Below are positions 16,235 to 24,037 of a stretch of 47,787 nucleotides of DNA, in pieces; position 1 is the stretch's first letter, and every line of letters starts with the position of its first letter. Origin of the DNA: Chloroflexota bacterium (lineage in GTDB: Bacteria; Chloroflexota; Limnocylindria; Limnocylindrales; CSP1-4). The translations under genes were made by a program, and so were the position numbers. The notes under the pieces are model-generated. The model was given only the letters and a program-made list of their open reading frames with translations, was not told the DNA's origin and did no database searches. The DNA lies in assembly GCA_919901745.1 (NCBI GenBank), contig CAKKPP010000014.1, positions 1 through 47,787 on the forward strand. Reading direction: 5' to 3'.

Positions 16235-17560
16235 TCAGGCGAGGAGCGGGATCCCTCGCAGCCGCGCGAGGGCTGTCCTGAACTCGATCGCCCAGGGCCA
16301 GCGCGCCGGCAGGTGGAGCCTCCACCTCCGAGCCGAGCGGGTCAACCGCCCAGCCAGGGCGAACAGTCGCCGGCGGAGCGTCTTGGTCGTGACGATCCCC
16401 GCGCCGAGACCGAGACGCGCCGTCCAGCGGGCGAGGTTGTGGGCGATCACCTGGACCGCCAGCCAGGCCCCGTTCGCGCCGAACTTGCCCGACGGCAGGT
16501 GGTTGAGGGCCATGCCGTACTTGAGATCGCGGATCGCGTTCTCGATCTCGGCGTGGCGGCGGTGGTCGGCCTCGAGCGTGAGCATCTGGCCGTCGCGGTC
16601 GGTGATGAACGCGTGATAGTCGTACAGGACGAACGCCGCGAGCTGGGAGCCCGGGGTCGGCTTCACCCGCCGGACGATGAGCCGGACCGGCACGGCGTCC
16701 TTCTCCTGTGCGAACGGGACGTACGTCGTCTCGGCGACGTCGGCGCCGCCATCGATCCAGTACGGGATCGGGCTCCAGGCGTCGTCGGGGATGGCCTCGA
16801 TGAGGCGCCGGATCGAGGCGTGCTGGCGGATCGTGATCGAGAAGCGGACGTCCGCCTTCCGGCAGACCGCGACGACGGCGTGGGCATAGAAGCCGCTGTC
16901 GGCCCGGACCGTGAGCTGCCCGGTCGCGCCCGCGGAGCGGACCCGGCCGATGGTCTCACCGAGGAAGTGCCCCGCGCTCCGACCGCTGTTCGCGTTGCCA
17001 CCCCGGAGCCTCGCCATCAGGACGTCGCCCGTGCCCGCGGCGATCGCGAGGAGCGGGTGATAGCCGCGGACCTTCGTGTACGTGAACCCGGTGGCCCCCT
17101 CCTTCTTGAGCCCGTACGTCTCGCAGATCGTGGAGTCGAGATCGATCGTGAAGGGAGCCGCGCCCGGACCCGCGCCGGCTGCCCAGGCCCGGGCGACGAG
17201 TTCGCGGCTGACCCGGTCGAGCTGTCGGACGTGGCCCCAGCGGAAGCTCCGCAGGAAGGTGCCCAGGGTCGACGCTGCCTTCACCCGGAAGCCCAGCACC
17301 CGCTCCGTCCCGCCCGACCGGAGCGCGTCCGCGTCGTCGATGCAGTCGCCGCCGGCGAGCGCCGACATGACGAGGGTCAGGAGCTTGTCGCCAACGTTCG
17401 CCCGACCGGCCCCGGCCCCGAGGTCAAGGTGCTTGTCAACGAGACCCTTCAGGCCGAGGTGCTGGGCCAGGGTGGCTGGCAGGAGGAGCCCGGCGTCGGC
17501 CACCAGACGATCGTCATCGAAGGCCACATCGAGACGGTCGAGGGTGTGCGATGATCGCAT
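16235..17560 (-). CDS. IS1380-family DDE transposase
   Basis: This 441-residue transposase belongs to the DDE superfamily. The catalytic acidic residues are visible: IDLDSTICETYG (about 140-151), VRADSGFY (Asp about 221) and EADHRRHAEIENAIRDLKYG (Glu about 338). The last carries the Y/R-E region of IS1380 relatives. No frameshift or internal stop is present, so it may be active. The ATG at 17560 is chosen. A TTG one codon upstream is also possible and lies in a 10-bp inverted repeat. Its GC content is high, unlike the island it sits in. Confidence 0.92.
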   Translation of the reverse strand: MRSSHTLDRLDVAFDDDRLVADAGLLLPATLAQHLGLKGLVDKHLDLGAGAGRANVGDKLLTLVMSALAGGDCIDDADALRSGGTERVLGFRVKAASTLGTFLRSFRWGHVRQLDRVSRELVARAWAAGAGPGAAPFTIDLDSTICETYGLKKEGATGFTYTKVRGYHPLLAIAAGTGDVLMARLRGGNANSGRSAGHFLGETIGRVRSAGATGQLTVRADSGFYAHAVVAVCRKADVRFSITIRQHASIRRLIEAIPDDAWSPIPYWIDGGADVAETTYVPFAQEKDAVPVRLIVRRVKPTPGSQLAAFVLYDYHAFITDRDGQMLTLEADHRRHAEIENAIRDLKYGMALNHLPSGKFGANGAWLAVQVIAHNLARWTARLGLGAGIVTTKTLRRRLFALAGRLTRSARRWRLHLPARWPWAIEFRTALARLRGIPLLA

Positions 17561-17561
17561 C

Positions 17562-17635
17562 AATCAGGTGCTCCTCTGTTCCGGGTCGATGGGTCTTCTC
17601 AACGCCATCTTCCCAGTTCAGAAGGGCACCTGATT
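17562..17635. repeat. Inverted repeat upstream of transposase start
   Basis: AATCAGGTGC (17562-17571) and its exact reverse complement GCACCTGATT (17626-17635) are 54 bp apart. They could form an mRNA stem near the start codon when transcription enters from outside, a known way insertion sequences limit read-through expression. The outer copy may instead be part of the terminal repeat. Confidence 0.6.
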
Positions 17636-17669
17636 CGTCGCTTCCGCGCCTCTCAGGCGAGGTGGATCG

Positions 17670-17864
17670 GTGGATCCGGGGTTAGCGAGCGACGATCGAC
17701 CGGCATTTGTCGTCGTGTTCGAGGGCGAAACAAAGGTCTTGGTGGCCTCTCAGCCAAACGTGCTCGGATTCCGCAGTTACAACGATGTGATTTGTGTCCT
17801 CGATGCCGACGGCCGCCAGAATGTCTATGCGGATGTCTCGAGGGAGGGTATCCGTGTCCCGTGA
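17670..17864 (+). CDS. Small orphan protein or gene remnant beside the IS
   Basis: This is a 64-residue reading frame from GTG. The peptide looks like part of a globular beta protein (AFVVVFEGETKVLVASQPNV, then YNDVICVLDADGRQ), but no family was recognised. It begins just outside the insertion sequence, so it could be the 3' remainder of a gene cut by the insertion. It ends inside the start region of the next gene (11-bp overlap), which indicates co-translation or a shared ancestry as an operon. Confidence 0.4.
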   Translation: MDPGLASDDRPAFVVVFEGETKVLVASQPNVLGFRSYNDVICVLDADGRQNVYADVSREGIRVP

Positions 17865-18408
17865 GGGTCGCCTTTCTGCTCCAGCGAATGTGAGTCAGTC
17901 GAGACGGCTCGTTCTTGCGATGGCTCTACCAGGGATCGTCCTCGGATTGGCGTGGGTCAGCAGCTTGGTTGTGGGCCCGCTGAACCTCGATCGAGCGCTG
18001 TTCGGGTGGGTTGTTACAGTGCCTCTCGCAGCCCTCGCTGCGGGTCTCGCCGCAACAACCGTGCCTCGCGTCGAGCCGCGCTCGTATGGCTATGCGGCCC
18101 TGGCGATCGTTGGGCTAGCGATCGCCGTCGGCGTAGCACTGTGGTTTGTGTCGAACGTCACGCAGGTGGGCTGCGATCGCACTCCGTCATCCTTGGAGAT
18201 CGGCGGGCTCGCCATCCGGTCGGGGCTTGTCGCCGGTTTCGCATACATCGGGGCGACGCTCGCAGCAATCTCCTTGGTCGGCCGAGTTCCAGGTCACCAA
18301 CAGCTGATCGGCCTCGCGACGGGCACCATCTTAGGCGTCTTTGGGGTCGTCGCCACCGGGTTTGTGACCCTGGCCGCGCTGTCGGGTGGAGCTTGCGCCC
18401 CTATCTGA
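17854..18408 (+). CDS. Membrane protein of unknown function
   Basis: This 184-residue protein has about five hydrophobic helices (approximate residues 20-42, 50-68, 77-96, 112-136 and 145-175) and short loops. One loop has a Cys (QVGCDRTPSS) and another Cys sits at the C-terminus (GGACAPI), perhaps forming an external disulfide. No family was recognised. The GTG at 17854 is chosen because a strong AGGGAGGG lies five to six bases upstream. It overlaps the preceding short frame. GC is a little lower than in the surrounding backbone. Confidence 0.6.
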   Translation: MSREGRLSAPANVSQSRRLVLAMALPGIVLGLAWVSSLVVGPLNLDRALFGWVVTVPLAALAAGLAATTVPRVEPRSYGYAALAIVGLAIAVGVALWFVSNVTQVGCDRTPSSLEIGGLAIRSGLVAGFAYIGATLAAISLVGRVPGHQQLIGLATGTILGVFGVVATGFVTLAALSGGACAPI

Positions 18409-18557
18409 CGGGCGATCTGCATCACGCCGGTTGACTTCCGAGGACCGACAGGGCGGGGAGGCCAATCGCCGGCCTTTCGGTCGCACCGTCTGTCCTGGAC
18501 GAGGACCGTCGCGAGGAACGTTGGGCCTCGGCGAGCGAGACCGAGAGGTGCCCACCA

Positions 18558-18677
18558 TCGATCGCGGCCGAGCAGCACGGTGCCGACGCGGCCCACGGAG
18601 TCGACGAGCGCCTCGCGGGCGGCCGGGTCGTCGTAGTCGGCGGCGGGCTTGCCGGGCGGTTCGGTAGTCGTCGTCAC
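18558..18677 (-). pseudogene. Probable N-terminal gene remnant (possibly transposase)
   Basis: On the reverse strand a GTG at 18677 opens about 40 codons with strong G/C third positions and a natural-looking protein start (TTTTEPPGKPAADYDDPAAR). After about 18558 the codon bias disappears, although the frame stays open to 18294. The DPAAREALVD stretch resembles N-termini of some high-GC transposases, but this is from memory and weak. The rest of 18409-18781 holds no gene that can be supported. Confidence 0.35.
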
Positions 18678-18781
18678 CACTCGACGGCAGGCGGTGGCAG
18701 GGCCGTTCGGCACTACCGGTACGGAAGGCACAGTCCCCACGATGCGCCCAACGAGACCGCATCCTCGAGGCTCATCGCATC

Positions 18782-20494
18782 GTGATCACGTCGGCCCAGC
18801 AAATCTTCGCGGCCCGGCTCCGCACCTTCAGGCGGATCGGCATTCCGCGGATTCTCGGCGCCATGTGGGACGCCCTGCCTCCCGGCGGGCGAGTTGCCTT
18901 CGCGGGCGTTGTTGCATCGGCTGCCATCGCCGTCGCGCTGGGGATGTTCATCAATGTCGAAATCAGGCGTCACCTGCTCGATGCCGAGGCCAGGGGCCTC
19001 CAGGCGGCCGTGGCGGCGCTGGCGCCCTCGCTCCCCGATCTCGCCGGACAGCCCCTGTCGGCGGCGGAGATCGAGGCGACCGACCGCCTCGTCGATCGGG
19101 CCCTGCTCGATGCCGATCACGTCCGCGTGAAGCTCTGGTCGCTCGACGGAGTGGTCCTGTACTCCGACGCGCGCGACCTGATCGGCCGGCATTTCCCCGA
19201 CGTGCGGGCGAGCATCGATGAGGTCCTGGCCGGAGGCGTGAAAGTCGAGGTGACCGACCTCGGCGATCCCGAGAACACGCTCGAGCGGGTCTACGATCGC
19301 CTGGTCGAGTTCTACATCCCGGTCCCTGACGAGTCCGGGCAGACGCTGGCGGTCTTCGAGATCTACGAGGATGTCACGTCCATGGAGGGCGCCCTCAGCC
19401 GGATCACGGTCGCGACCTGGCTGGCGATCGGATCCGGGGTGACCGTGCTGCTGGTCTTTCTGGTCCTTCTCGTGATGGCATCGGTGCGGTCGATCAACCG
19501 CGACCGGGCGGTCGCCGAGGGCCGCGCGGAAGAGCTCGCCGTCCTCGTCGGCGCGGCGGAGGCACTGGCCTCGTCGCTTGAACCACCCGAGTTCTTCGCC
19601 CGGCTCGCAGCGCGCGTCCAGCGGGCCCTCGGCCTGTCCCGGATCTCGCTTGAGGCCGCGGCCCACAGCAAGGCTGGGATGTTCCAGCATCGACTGCGCG
19701 ACGGCTCGTGGCTCGTGGCAGAGCGCGAGCAGCAGCCGTTGAGCCACGATGACGAGCGCATCCTCCGCGCGGTGGCGAACAGCCTCGACGCCGCGCTGGC
19801 GAATGCGGCCCTCTATGCGGAGGTACGCGATGCGGCCCTGGCGCGCCAGAACCTGCTGCGCAAGATCGTCGAGGCCCACGAGGACGAACGCCGCCTCCTC
19901 GTCGGCGAGCTCCACGACACGCTCGCCGGTGAGCTCATCCGGATCCTGTACGGGATCCGCGGGATCGCGGCTCGCGGCGAGGCCTTCACGCAGGAGGCAC
20001 GCGAAGAATTGGTCGCGCTCGAGGGCCTGGTGGGCGACGCGGAGCGGGAGCTGCGGGCGTTCATGAATCGCGTCCGGCCGATGGCGCTCGACGAGGTCGG
20101 CCTGTCCGCGGCGCTTCAGGATGCGGTGGCGCGTTTCGGGCAGGAAACCCGGGTCGCGGTCGGGGTGCGCATGCTCGGGAAGCCTGACCTGCACACACCC
20201 GAAGCCCAGCTGGTGATCCTCAGGGCGACGGAGGAGGGGTTGCTCAACGTGCGCAAGCACGCCGGGGCGACCCGGGTTCGGGTCCTCGTCAGATCGGACG
20301 ATCGCGCGATCCGCCTGTCGCTCGACGACGACGGCGTCGGCTGGCGCCCCGAGGGGCCCGCAGGCGAGGGTCGCGGCCTGGGCCTCGCCTACCTGCGCGA
20401 ACGGGTGACCGGGTTCGGCGGCACGGTCCGAACCGAGCGCAGCCGCCTTGGCGGGGCCAGGCTCACCGTCGAGATCCCGAGGAGCCTCGGATGA
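18782..20494 (+). CDS. NarL-type (HPK7) membrane sensor histidine kinase
   Basis: This 570-residue kinase starts at GTG. Two membrane helices (about 38-60 and 214-242) flank an extracytoplasmic sensor region of about 150 residues. A cytoplasmic GAF-like segment follows (about 255-355). The HisKA_3 dimerisation domain has the phosphorylated His378 in ELHDTLAGEL, and the HATPase domain carries DDDGVGW and GLGLAYLRERV. It would autophosphorylate and pass phosphate to the response regulator whose ATG overlaps its stop codon. The signal is unknown; the next genes encode exported copper-site proteins. Confidence 0.93.
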   Translation: MITSAQQIFAARLRTFRRIGIPRILGAMWDALPPGGRVAFAGVVASAAIAVALGMFINVEIRRHLLDAEARGLQAAVAALAPSLPDLAGQPLSAAEIEATDRLVDRALLDADHVRVKLWSLDGVVLYSDARDLIGRHFPDVRASIDEVLAGGVKVEVTDLGDPENTLERVYDRLVEFYIPVPDESGQTLAVFEIYEDVTSMEGALSRITVATWLAIGSGVTVLLVFLVLLVMASVRSINRDRAVAEGRAEELAVLVGAAEALASSLEPPEFFARLAARVQRALGLSRISLEAAAHSKAGMFQHRLRDGSWLVAEREQQPLSHDDERILRAVANSLDAALANAALYAEVRDAALARQNLLRKIVEAHEDERRLLVGELHDTLAGELIRILYGIRGIAARGEAFTQEAREELVALEGLVGDAERELRAFMNRVRPMALDEVGLSAALQDAVARFGQETRVAVGVRMLGKPDLHTPEAQLVILRATEEGLLNVRKHAGATRVRVLVRSDDRAIRLSLDDDGVGWRPEGPAGEGRGLGLAYLRERVTGFGGTVRTERSRLGGARLTVEIPRSLG

Positions 20495-21141
20495 GCGATC
20501 GGCTTCGCGTGCTCGTCGCGGACGACCACGAGGCGGTGCGCCAGGGCCTGCGCTGGATGCTCCGCGGGGACAGCACCGTGGAGATCGTCGGCGAGGCCGG
20601 AAACGGGCAGGAGCTGCTCGAGCTGCTCGATCGTGTCGAGTGCGACGTGGTCCTGCTCGACCTGACGATGCCCGGAACGAGCGGCCTGGACGTCCTCACT
20701 GCGCTGAACGACATGGGTCGCACGGTCCCGATCGTCGTCCTGACGATGCACGATGACGCGGGTCATGTCGACCGGGCGCTGGCGCTGGGCGCGTCCGGGT
20801 ACCTGCTCAAGAGCGCTCCCCGGGACGATATCCTCAGGGCGCTGACCGCGGCCGTCTCCGGCGGTGTGTACGTCCAGCCGGAGCTGGCCAAGCCCTTGCT
20901 CGCGCGCCACGTCGTCGCCGGTAGTGGCGATGTCGACGAGCGTCCCATCCAGCTGACGCCACGCCAGCTCCAGCTCCTGCGCGCCCTCGCGGCCGGCAGC
21001 GCGAACAAGGAGCTGGCCCACGATCTGGGGATCTCGGAGTCGACGGCAAAGGGGTATCTCAAGGAGCTCTACGCCAGACTGGGTGTCACGTCTCGCGCAG
21101 GGGCGGTCGGCTACGGGATGCGCCACGGGTTGATTCGATGA
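20491..21141 (+). CDS. NarL/FixJ-family response regulator
   Basis: This 216-residue protein has a receiver domain (1-120) with acidic residues near 10-11 (ADDHEAVRQG), the phosphorylation site Asp57 (VVLLDLTMPG), Thr85-type VVLTMHDD and Lys in YLLKSAP. A LuxR-type HTH (about 150-216, LTPRQLQLLRALAAGSANKE) follows. In place of the common TVKNH it has STAKGYLKELYARLGV, a mild variation in the recognition helix. The ATGA overlap with the kinase gene shows a cognate pair. Likely targets include its own operon or the envelope genes downstream. Confidence 0.94.
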   Translation: MSDRLRVLVADDHEAVRQGLRWMLRGDSTVEIVGEAGNGQELLELLDRVECDVVLLDLTMPGTSGLDVLTALNDMGRTVPIVVLTMHDDAGHVDRALALGASGYLLKSAPRDDILRALTAAVSGGVYVQPELAKPLLARHVVAGSGDVDERPIQLTPRQLQLLRALAAGSANKELAHDLGISESTAKGYLKELYARLGVTSRAGAVGYGMRHGLIR

Positions 21142-21567
21142 GGCCGTGCGCCAGGCAACGACCGCCACACGATCGAACGTTCGCCGGGCTTGACGGCCGT
21201 GAACGTGGCTGTCGTGGGCTGCCCGTGCCTGGCTTGCCGACGATGGACAACCCCTTGGGCTGGATCGGCGCGAGATAGATCGCCGCTCGCTCACGCAGGC
21301 CGCAGGACCAACCCGCGGTGTGGCGAGCCGGCTGCCGCGCCAAGCACTCGTGCGGGAGCGATCGACCCCTCGTTCAGCCGGCCGAGCATGCGTTCGAACG
21401 TGCCGAATGGCCCGGGGGGTCCGACGTTCGGTCACCGAACGGGGGGGCTCGCGTGGCCGGACGGACGGGTTGGCGTGGAGGCTCCGAGCCGAGAGAGTTC
21501 TGGATAGGCCGGCGCCCCTGCAACGTAGGCGTGCAGCCGGGACATGAGTCGATAAGGAGAAGAGACC
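21142..21567. other. 426-bp gene-free region with palindromic CGAAC/GTTCG motifs
   Basis: No gene is supported here. Three related symmetric sites occur: CGAACGTTCG (21174-21183), CGTTCGAACG (21391-21400) and a stem CGTTCGG-TCA-CCGAACG (21425-21441). They lie between the response regulator gene and the first exported cupredoxin gene, where binding sites would be expected. AAGGAGA just before 21568 is the ribosome site of the next gene. No clear -35/-10 pair was found. Confidence 0.5.
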
Positions 21568-22755
21568 ATGAGAACGACCTCGCGCTCGCGGCTGGCGGTC
21601 GGGACCGTCGTCGCCGCGTTGCTGATGACGGTCGCGCCGCCGTTCGTTGGGCCGGCCGCCGCGGCAACGTTCAACGTCCAGCTGGAACCCGTCTCCGGCA
21701 ACCGCCTGTTCGCCCCGCAGAACCTGGGCAATATCAACCAGGGCGACACGATCGTCTGGCAGAACGTCAACGGGACCCACGACGTGACGTCCGCGAACAT
21801 CCCCGCGGGCGCCACGGCGTTCGTGTCCCCGATCCTGACCGGCAGCGCGACGTACTCGCGGGCGTTCACCGTCGCGGGCGGCTACCGCTATTACTGCTCG
21901 CTCCATTCGAGCGCGTCGGAAGCGAACGCGGCCACGCAGGACCCGTCGAAGATGGTCGGGCAGTTCACCGTCGTGGCCGACACGACCGCACCGAACGCAC
22001 CGACCAGCATGTCGGCGACGCCGGCCGGCGGCTCCCAGATCAACCTCGCCTGGACCCCGTCGACCTCGGGTGACACCGCGCGCCAGGAGCTGTTCCGGAA
22101 CACGGTCAACACGCGGGTGTCCGCCGCGCTCATCCAGACGATCAACAACAACACGACCGCGAGCTACGCCGACACCGGGCTCACGGCCGCAACGACGTAC
22201 TTCTACTGGCTCGAGGCGATCGACGGGGCGAACAACCGCTCCGCGCCGGCGACGGCGACGGCGGCCACCTCGTCGGTCAACGCGCAGGTCGACACCCAGC
22301 AGACGGTCCTGTTCGACGTCGCCTCAACGCTGCAACTGTCGGTCACCCCGGCCAGCATCGACTTCGGCTCCGTGTCGCCGGCCGCTGCCGCCACGACGGC
22401 GGTCGGGGCGACGGTCGCCAACGTCAAGTCCAATGGCGGCTGGTCCCTCGCCGTCAAGTCGATCGGCACCAACGGGCTCGATGAGGGCCCGGGCGACGAC
22501 GAATTCTTCACCTCGGGTACGAACACGGTGCCGGTCAGCCGGATGGGCTGGCGCATCAACCCGGGCCCGGCCACCCCCGGAAGCGCCGCGTACGCAGCGA
22601 TGAGCGACACCAACGCGTCGCTTGCCAGTGCCGCCGCCGGCACCCCGGCGGCCGGTGTGGACACCTATCTCCAGTACGAGCTCCAGACCCTGTTCAGCGA
22701 TCCGGTCGGCCTGGACTACAGGACCGTCCTCCTGTTCACCGCCACCAGCCCGTAG
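21568..22755 (+). CDS. Secreted cupredoxin / FN3 / beta-sandwich protein
   Basis: This 395-residue exported protein has a Sec signal ending near Ala33. A plastocyanin-like domain (about 34-132) has copper ligands His in GTHDVTS, Cys and His in YYCSLHSS, and Met after a long insertion (SKMVGQF). An FN3 domain follows (about 137-230, WTPSTSGD to YWLEAIDGANNRS). The C-terminal beta-rich domain (about 240-395) has SPASIDFGSVSP and SNGGWSLAVKS, recalling WxL-type surface domains. It probably sits on the cell surface and binds copper. It is followed by a strong hairpin and then a DUF916-like gene. Confidence 0.75.
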   Translation: MRTTSRSRLAVGTVVAALLMTVAPPFVGPAAAATFNVQLEPVSGNRLFAPQNLGNINQGDTIVWQNVNGTHDVTSANIPAGATAFVSPILTGSATYSRAFTVAGGYRYYCSLHSSASEANAATQDPSKMVGQFTVVADTTAPNAPTSMSATPAGGSQINLAWTPSTSGDTARQELFRNTVNTRVSAALIQTINNNTTASYADTGLTAATTYFYWLEAIDGANNRSAPATATAATSSVNAQVDTQQTVLFDVASTLQLSVTPASIDFGSVSPAAAATTAVGATVANVKSNGGWSLAVKSIGTNGLDEGPGDDEFFTSGTNTVPVSRMGWRINPGPATPGSAAYAAMSDTNASLASAAAGTPAAGVDTYLQYELQTLFSDPVGLDYRTVLLFTATSP

Positions 22756-22765
22756 CTCACCCGAA

Positions 22766-22798
22766 CTCCCGGAGGCGCTCCCCGAGCGCCTCCGGGAG
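22766..22798 (+). terminator. 14-bp perfect hairpin after the cupredoxin/FN3 gene
   Basis: CTCCCGGAGGCGCT (22766-22779) pairs perfectly with 22785-22798 around a 5-base loop, starting 11 bases after the stop codon. There is no run of T after it, so it is either a GC-type terminator or an mRNA-stabilising or attenuating stem between this gene and the next. Confidence 0.65.
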
Positions 22799-22817
22799 CG
22801 GCCTTCAGGAGCGTCCA

Positions 22818-23813
22818 GTGCAGAGTGTCCATCCGGCCCGGCATCGGCGGCGGGCCCGTCCGTCCGTACGCCGTCGCGGGTTGATCACTGCCCTCGGTCT
22901 CGTCCTCGCGATCTTCGCGGCCGAGGCGAGTGCCGCCGCCGACGGCGTCTCGTTCGCCGTCAGCCCGTCGCGGGTCGTCGTCGCAGCCGAGCCCGGCCAG
23001 ACATCGGTCGCGTCGGTCACGGTCTTCAACCAGGCCGACGCACCCCTTGAACTGCGGATCGGGGTGGGTGACTTCCTCATCGACGACCGCACGACTGCGG
23101 CGAGCACCTTCGCGGTGACCGACTGGGTTCGGACGGACGTCACCTCGCTCCGGATCATGCCAAAGGGCCAGGCGGCGATCCGGGTGATCGTCGAGGTCCC
23201 CGCAGGCGCCGCGCCAGGTGGCTACCAGGCCGGCCTGTTCATCGTGTCGGCGCCGGCGGGCACGGGCGAGATCGCCGTCTCGGGCCGGCTTGGCGCCGCC
23301 GTCCTCATCGAGCTCCAACCCGAGGGTCGTCTGCTCCGCCGAGAGATCCAGGTGACGTCGAACGATCTGTTCGTGGAGTTCCCCGACGAGTTCAGCCTTG
23401 ACGCGCTGTTCGGACCGCGGGCGCGGACCGAGACACGGACCGCGAACGTCGGCGAAACGTTCGTCCGGGCGGTCGCTGTCGATGCCTATCGGTCCTGGGC
23501 CGCGAGCGAGCCGGACGAGCGCCAGGCTCCCGGCACGACCATCCTCCGGGGCAGCACCGCCAGCTTCGCCACCTCCGGGCCGACCCTGCCGTGGATCGGC
23601 CCCGCGTCGGTGACGACGGAGATCGTCTACGAGCGCGGTGCCCAGGACTACGCGACGATCGTCGTCCAGGCCGAGACGTTCGTGATCCCCTGGCGACTGC
23701 TCGGGCTGCTGGTCGCGGTTGTCGCCCTCATCGTGATCGTCGCACTGCTTCGCCGGGACCGCCGGCGACGCCAGCGGCCGCCGCTCGCTGCGCCGGCCGG
23801 AGGCGCGGCATGA
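22818..23813 (+). CDS. DUF916/WxL-partner-like membrane-anchored surface protein
   Basis: This 331-residue protein has a basic N-terminus and a signal peptide (about 20-42). Two immunoglobulin-like beta domains follow: the first (about 45-145) with VSPSRVVVAAEPGQTSVASV and GGYQAGLFIVS, the second to about 285. A single C-terminal helix (about 290-312) ends in a basic RRDRRRR tail. This matches the layout of DUF916 proteins, which bind WxL-type proteins at the cell wall. The assignment rests on layout and local motifs. GTG has AGGAG six bases upstream. The stop overlaps the next gene (ATGA). Confidence 0.65.
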   Translation: MQSVHPARHRRRARPSVRRRGLITALGLVLAIFAAEASAAADGVSFAVSPSRVVVAAEPGQTSVASVTVFNQADAPLELRIGVGDFLIDDRTTAASTFAVTDWVRTDVTSLRIMPKGQAAIRVIVEVPAGAAPGGYQAGLFIVSAPAGTGEIAVSGRLGAAVLIELQPEGRLLRREIQVTSNDLFVEFPDEFSLDALFGPRARTETRTANVGETFVRAVAVDAYRSWAASEPDERQAPGTTILRGSTASFATSGPTLPWIGPASVTTEIVYERGAQDYATIVVQAETFVIPWRLLGLLVAVVALIVIVALLRRDRRRRQRPPLAAPAGGAA

Positions 23814-24037
23814 CGGCCCGGTTGGAGAACCGCAGGTTCCTGCGCCTCGTGCTGGCCATCTCGATCGTGGCGAACGGCGCGGCGGCCCTGGTCGTCCAGG
23901 GCGAGCGCGGATTGCAGCCGTTTGCCGTCGCGTCGACGCTCGACCGCTATCGAATGAACCTGACCGACGACATCGCGGCATACGGCGCGACGGTCCACGA
24001 CCTCCATGAGCGCGGCCGGGCGGGGGGCGAACCGTGA
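23810..24037 (+). CDS. Small single-span membrane protein in envelope operon
   Basis: This 75-residue protein has one hydrophobic segment (about 10-29, LRLVLAISIVANGAAALVV) and a short hydrophilic tail with mixed charges. No family was recognised. It is joined on both sides by 4-bp overlaps, to the DUF916-like gene upstream and the SurA-like gene downstream, so expression at matched levels is likely. It could be an accessory subunit of the membrane complex formed by its neighbours, which is inference from position only. Confidence 0.6.
   Translation: MTARLENRRFLRLVLAISIVANGAAALVVQGERGLQPFAVASTLDRYRMNLTDDIAAYGATVHDLHERGRAGGEP

Larger units (their letters stand above)
16235..17635 (-). mobile_element. 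IS1380-family insertion sequence (ends approximate)
   Basis: A full-length IS1380-type transposase gene fills the element. The right end probably lies at or just beyond 17635, where GCACCTGATT occurs as an inverted copy of sequence next to the transposase start. The left end lies somewhere in 16041-16235. A partial match, CGCCTGA, occurs at 16043 and inverted at about 17654. No convincing terminal inverted repeat plus target duplication could be fixed by eye. Confidence 0.8.

Noticed and set aside
16151..17554. Long open frame on the + strand across the transposase gene
   Set aside because: It is the antisense of a gene with clear catalytic motifs; its translation is low-complexity and rich in Arg, Asp and Val, as expected of a GC-rich shadow frame.
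16235..17662. TCAGGCGAGG at 16235-16244 and 17653-17662 as target-site duplication of the IS
   Set aside because: The left copy includes the transposase stop codon, so it lies inside the element, and ten bases is longer than expected for IS1380 elements.
21174..21441. CGAAC/GTTCG sites as LexA (SOS) boxes
   Set aside because: A LexA box of this type needs CGAAC, four bases, then GTTCG. Here the spacing is zero or the half-sites are in the opposite order.
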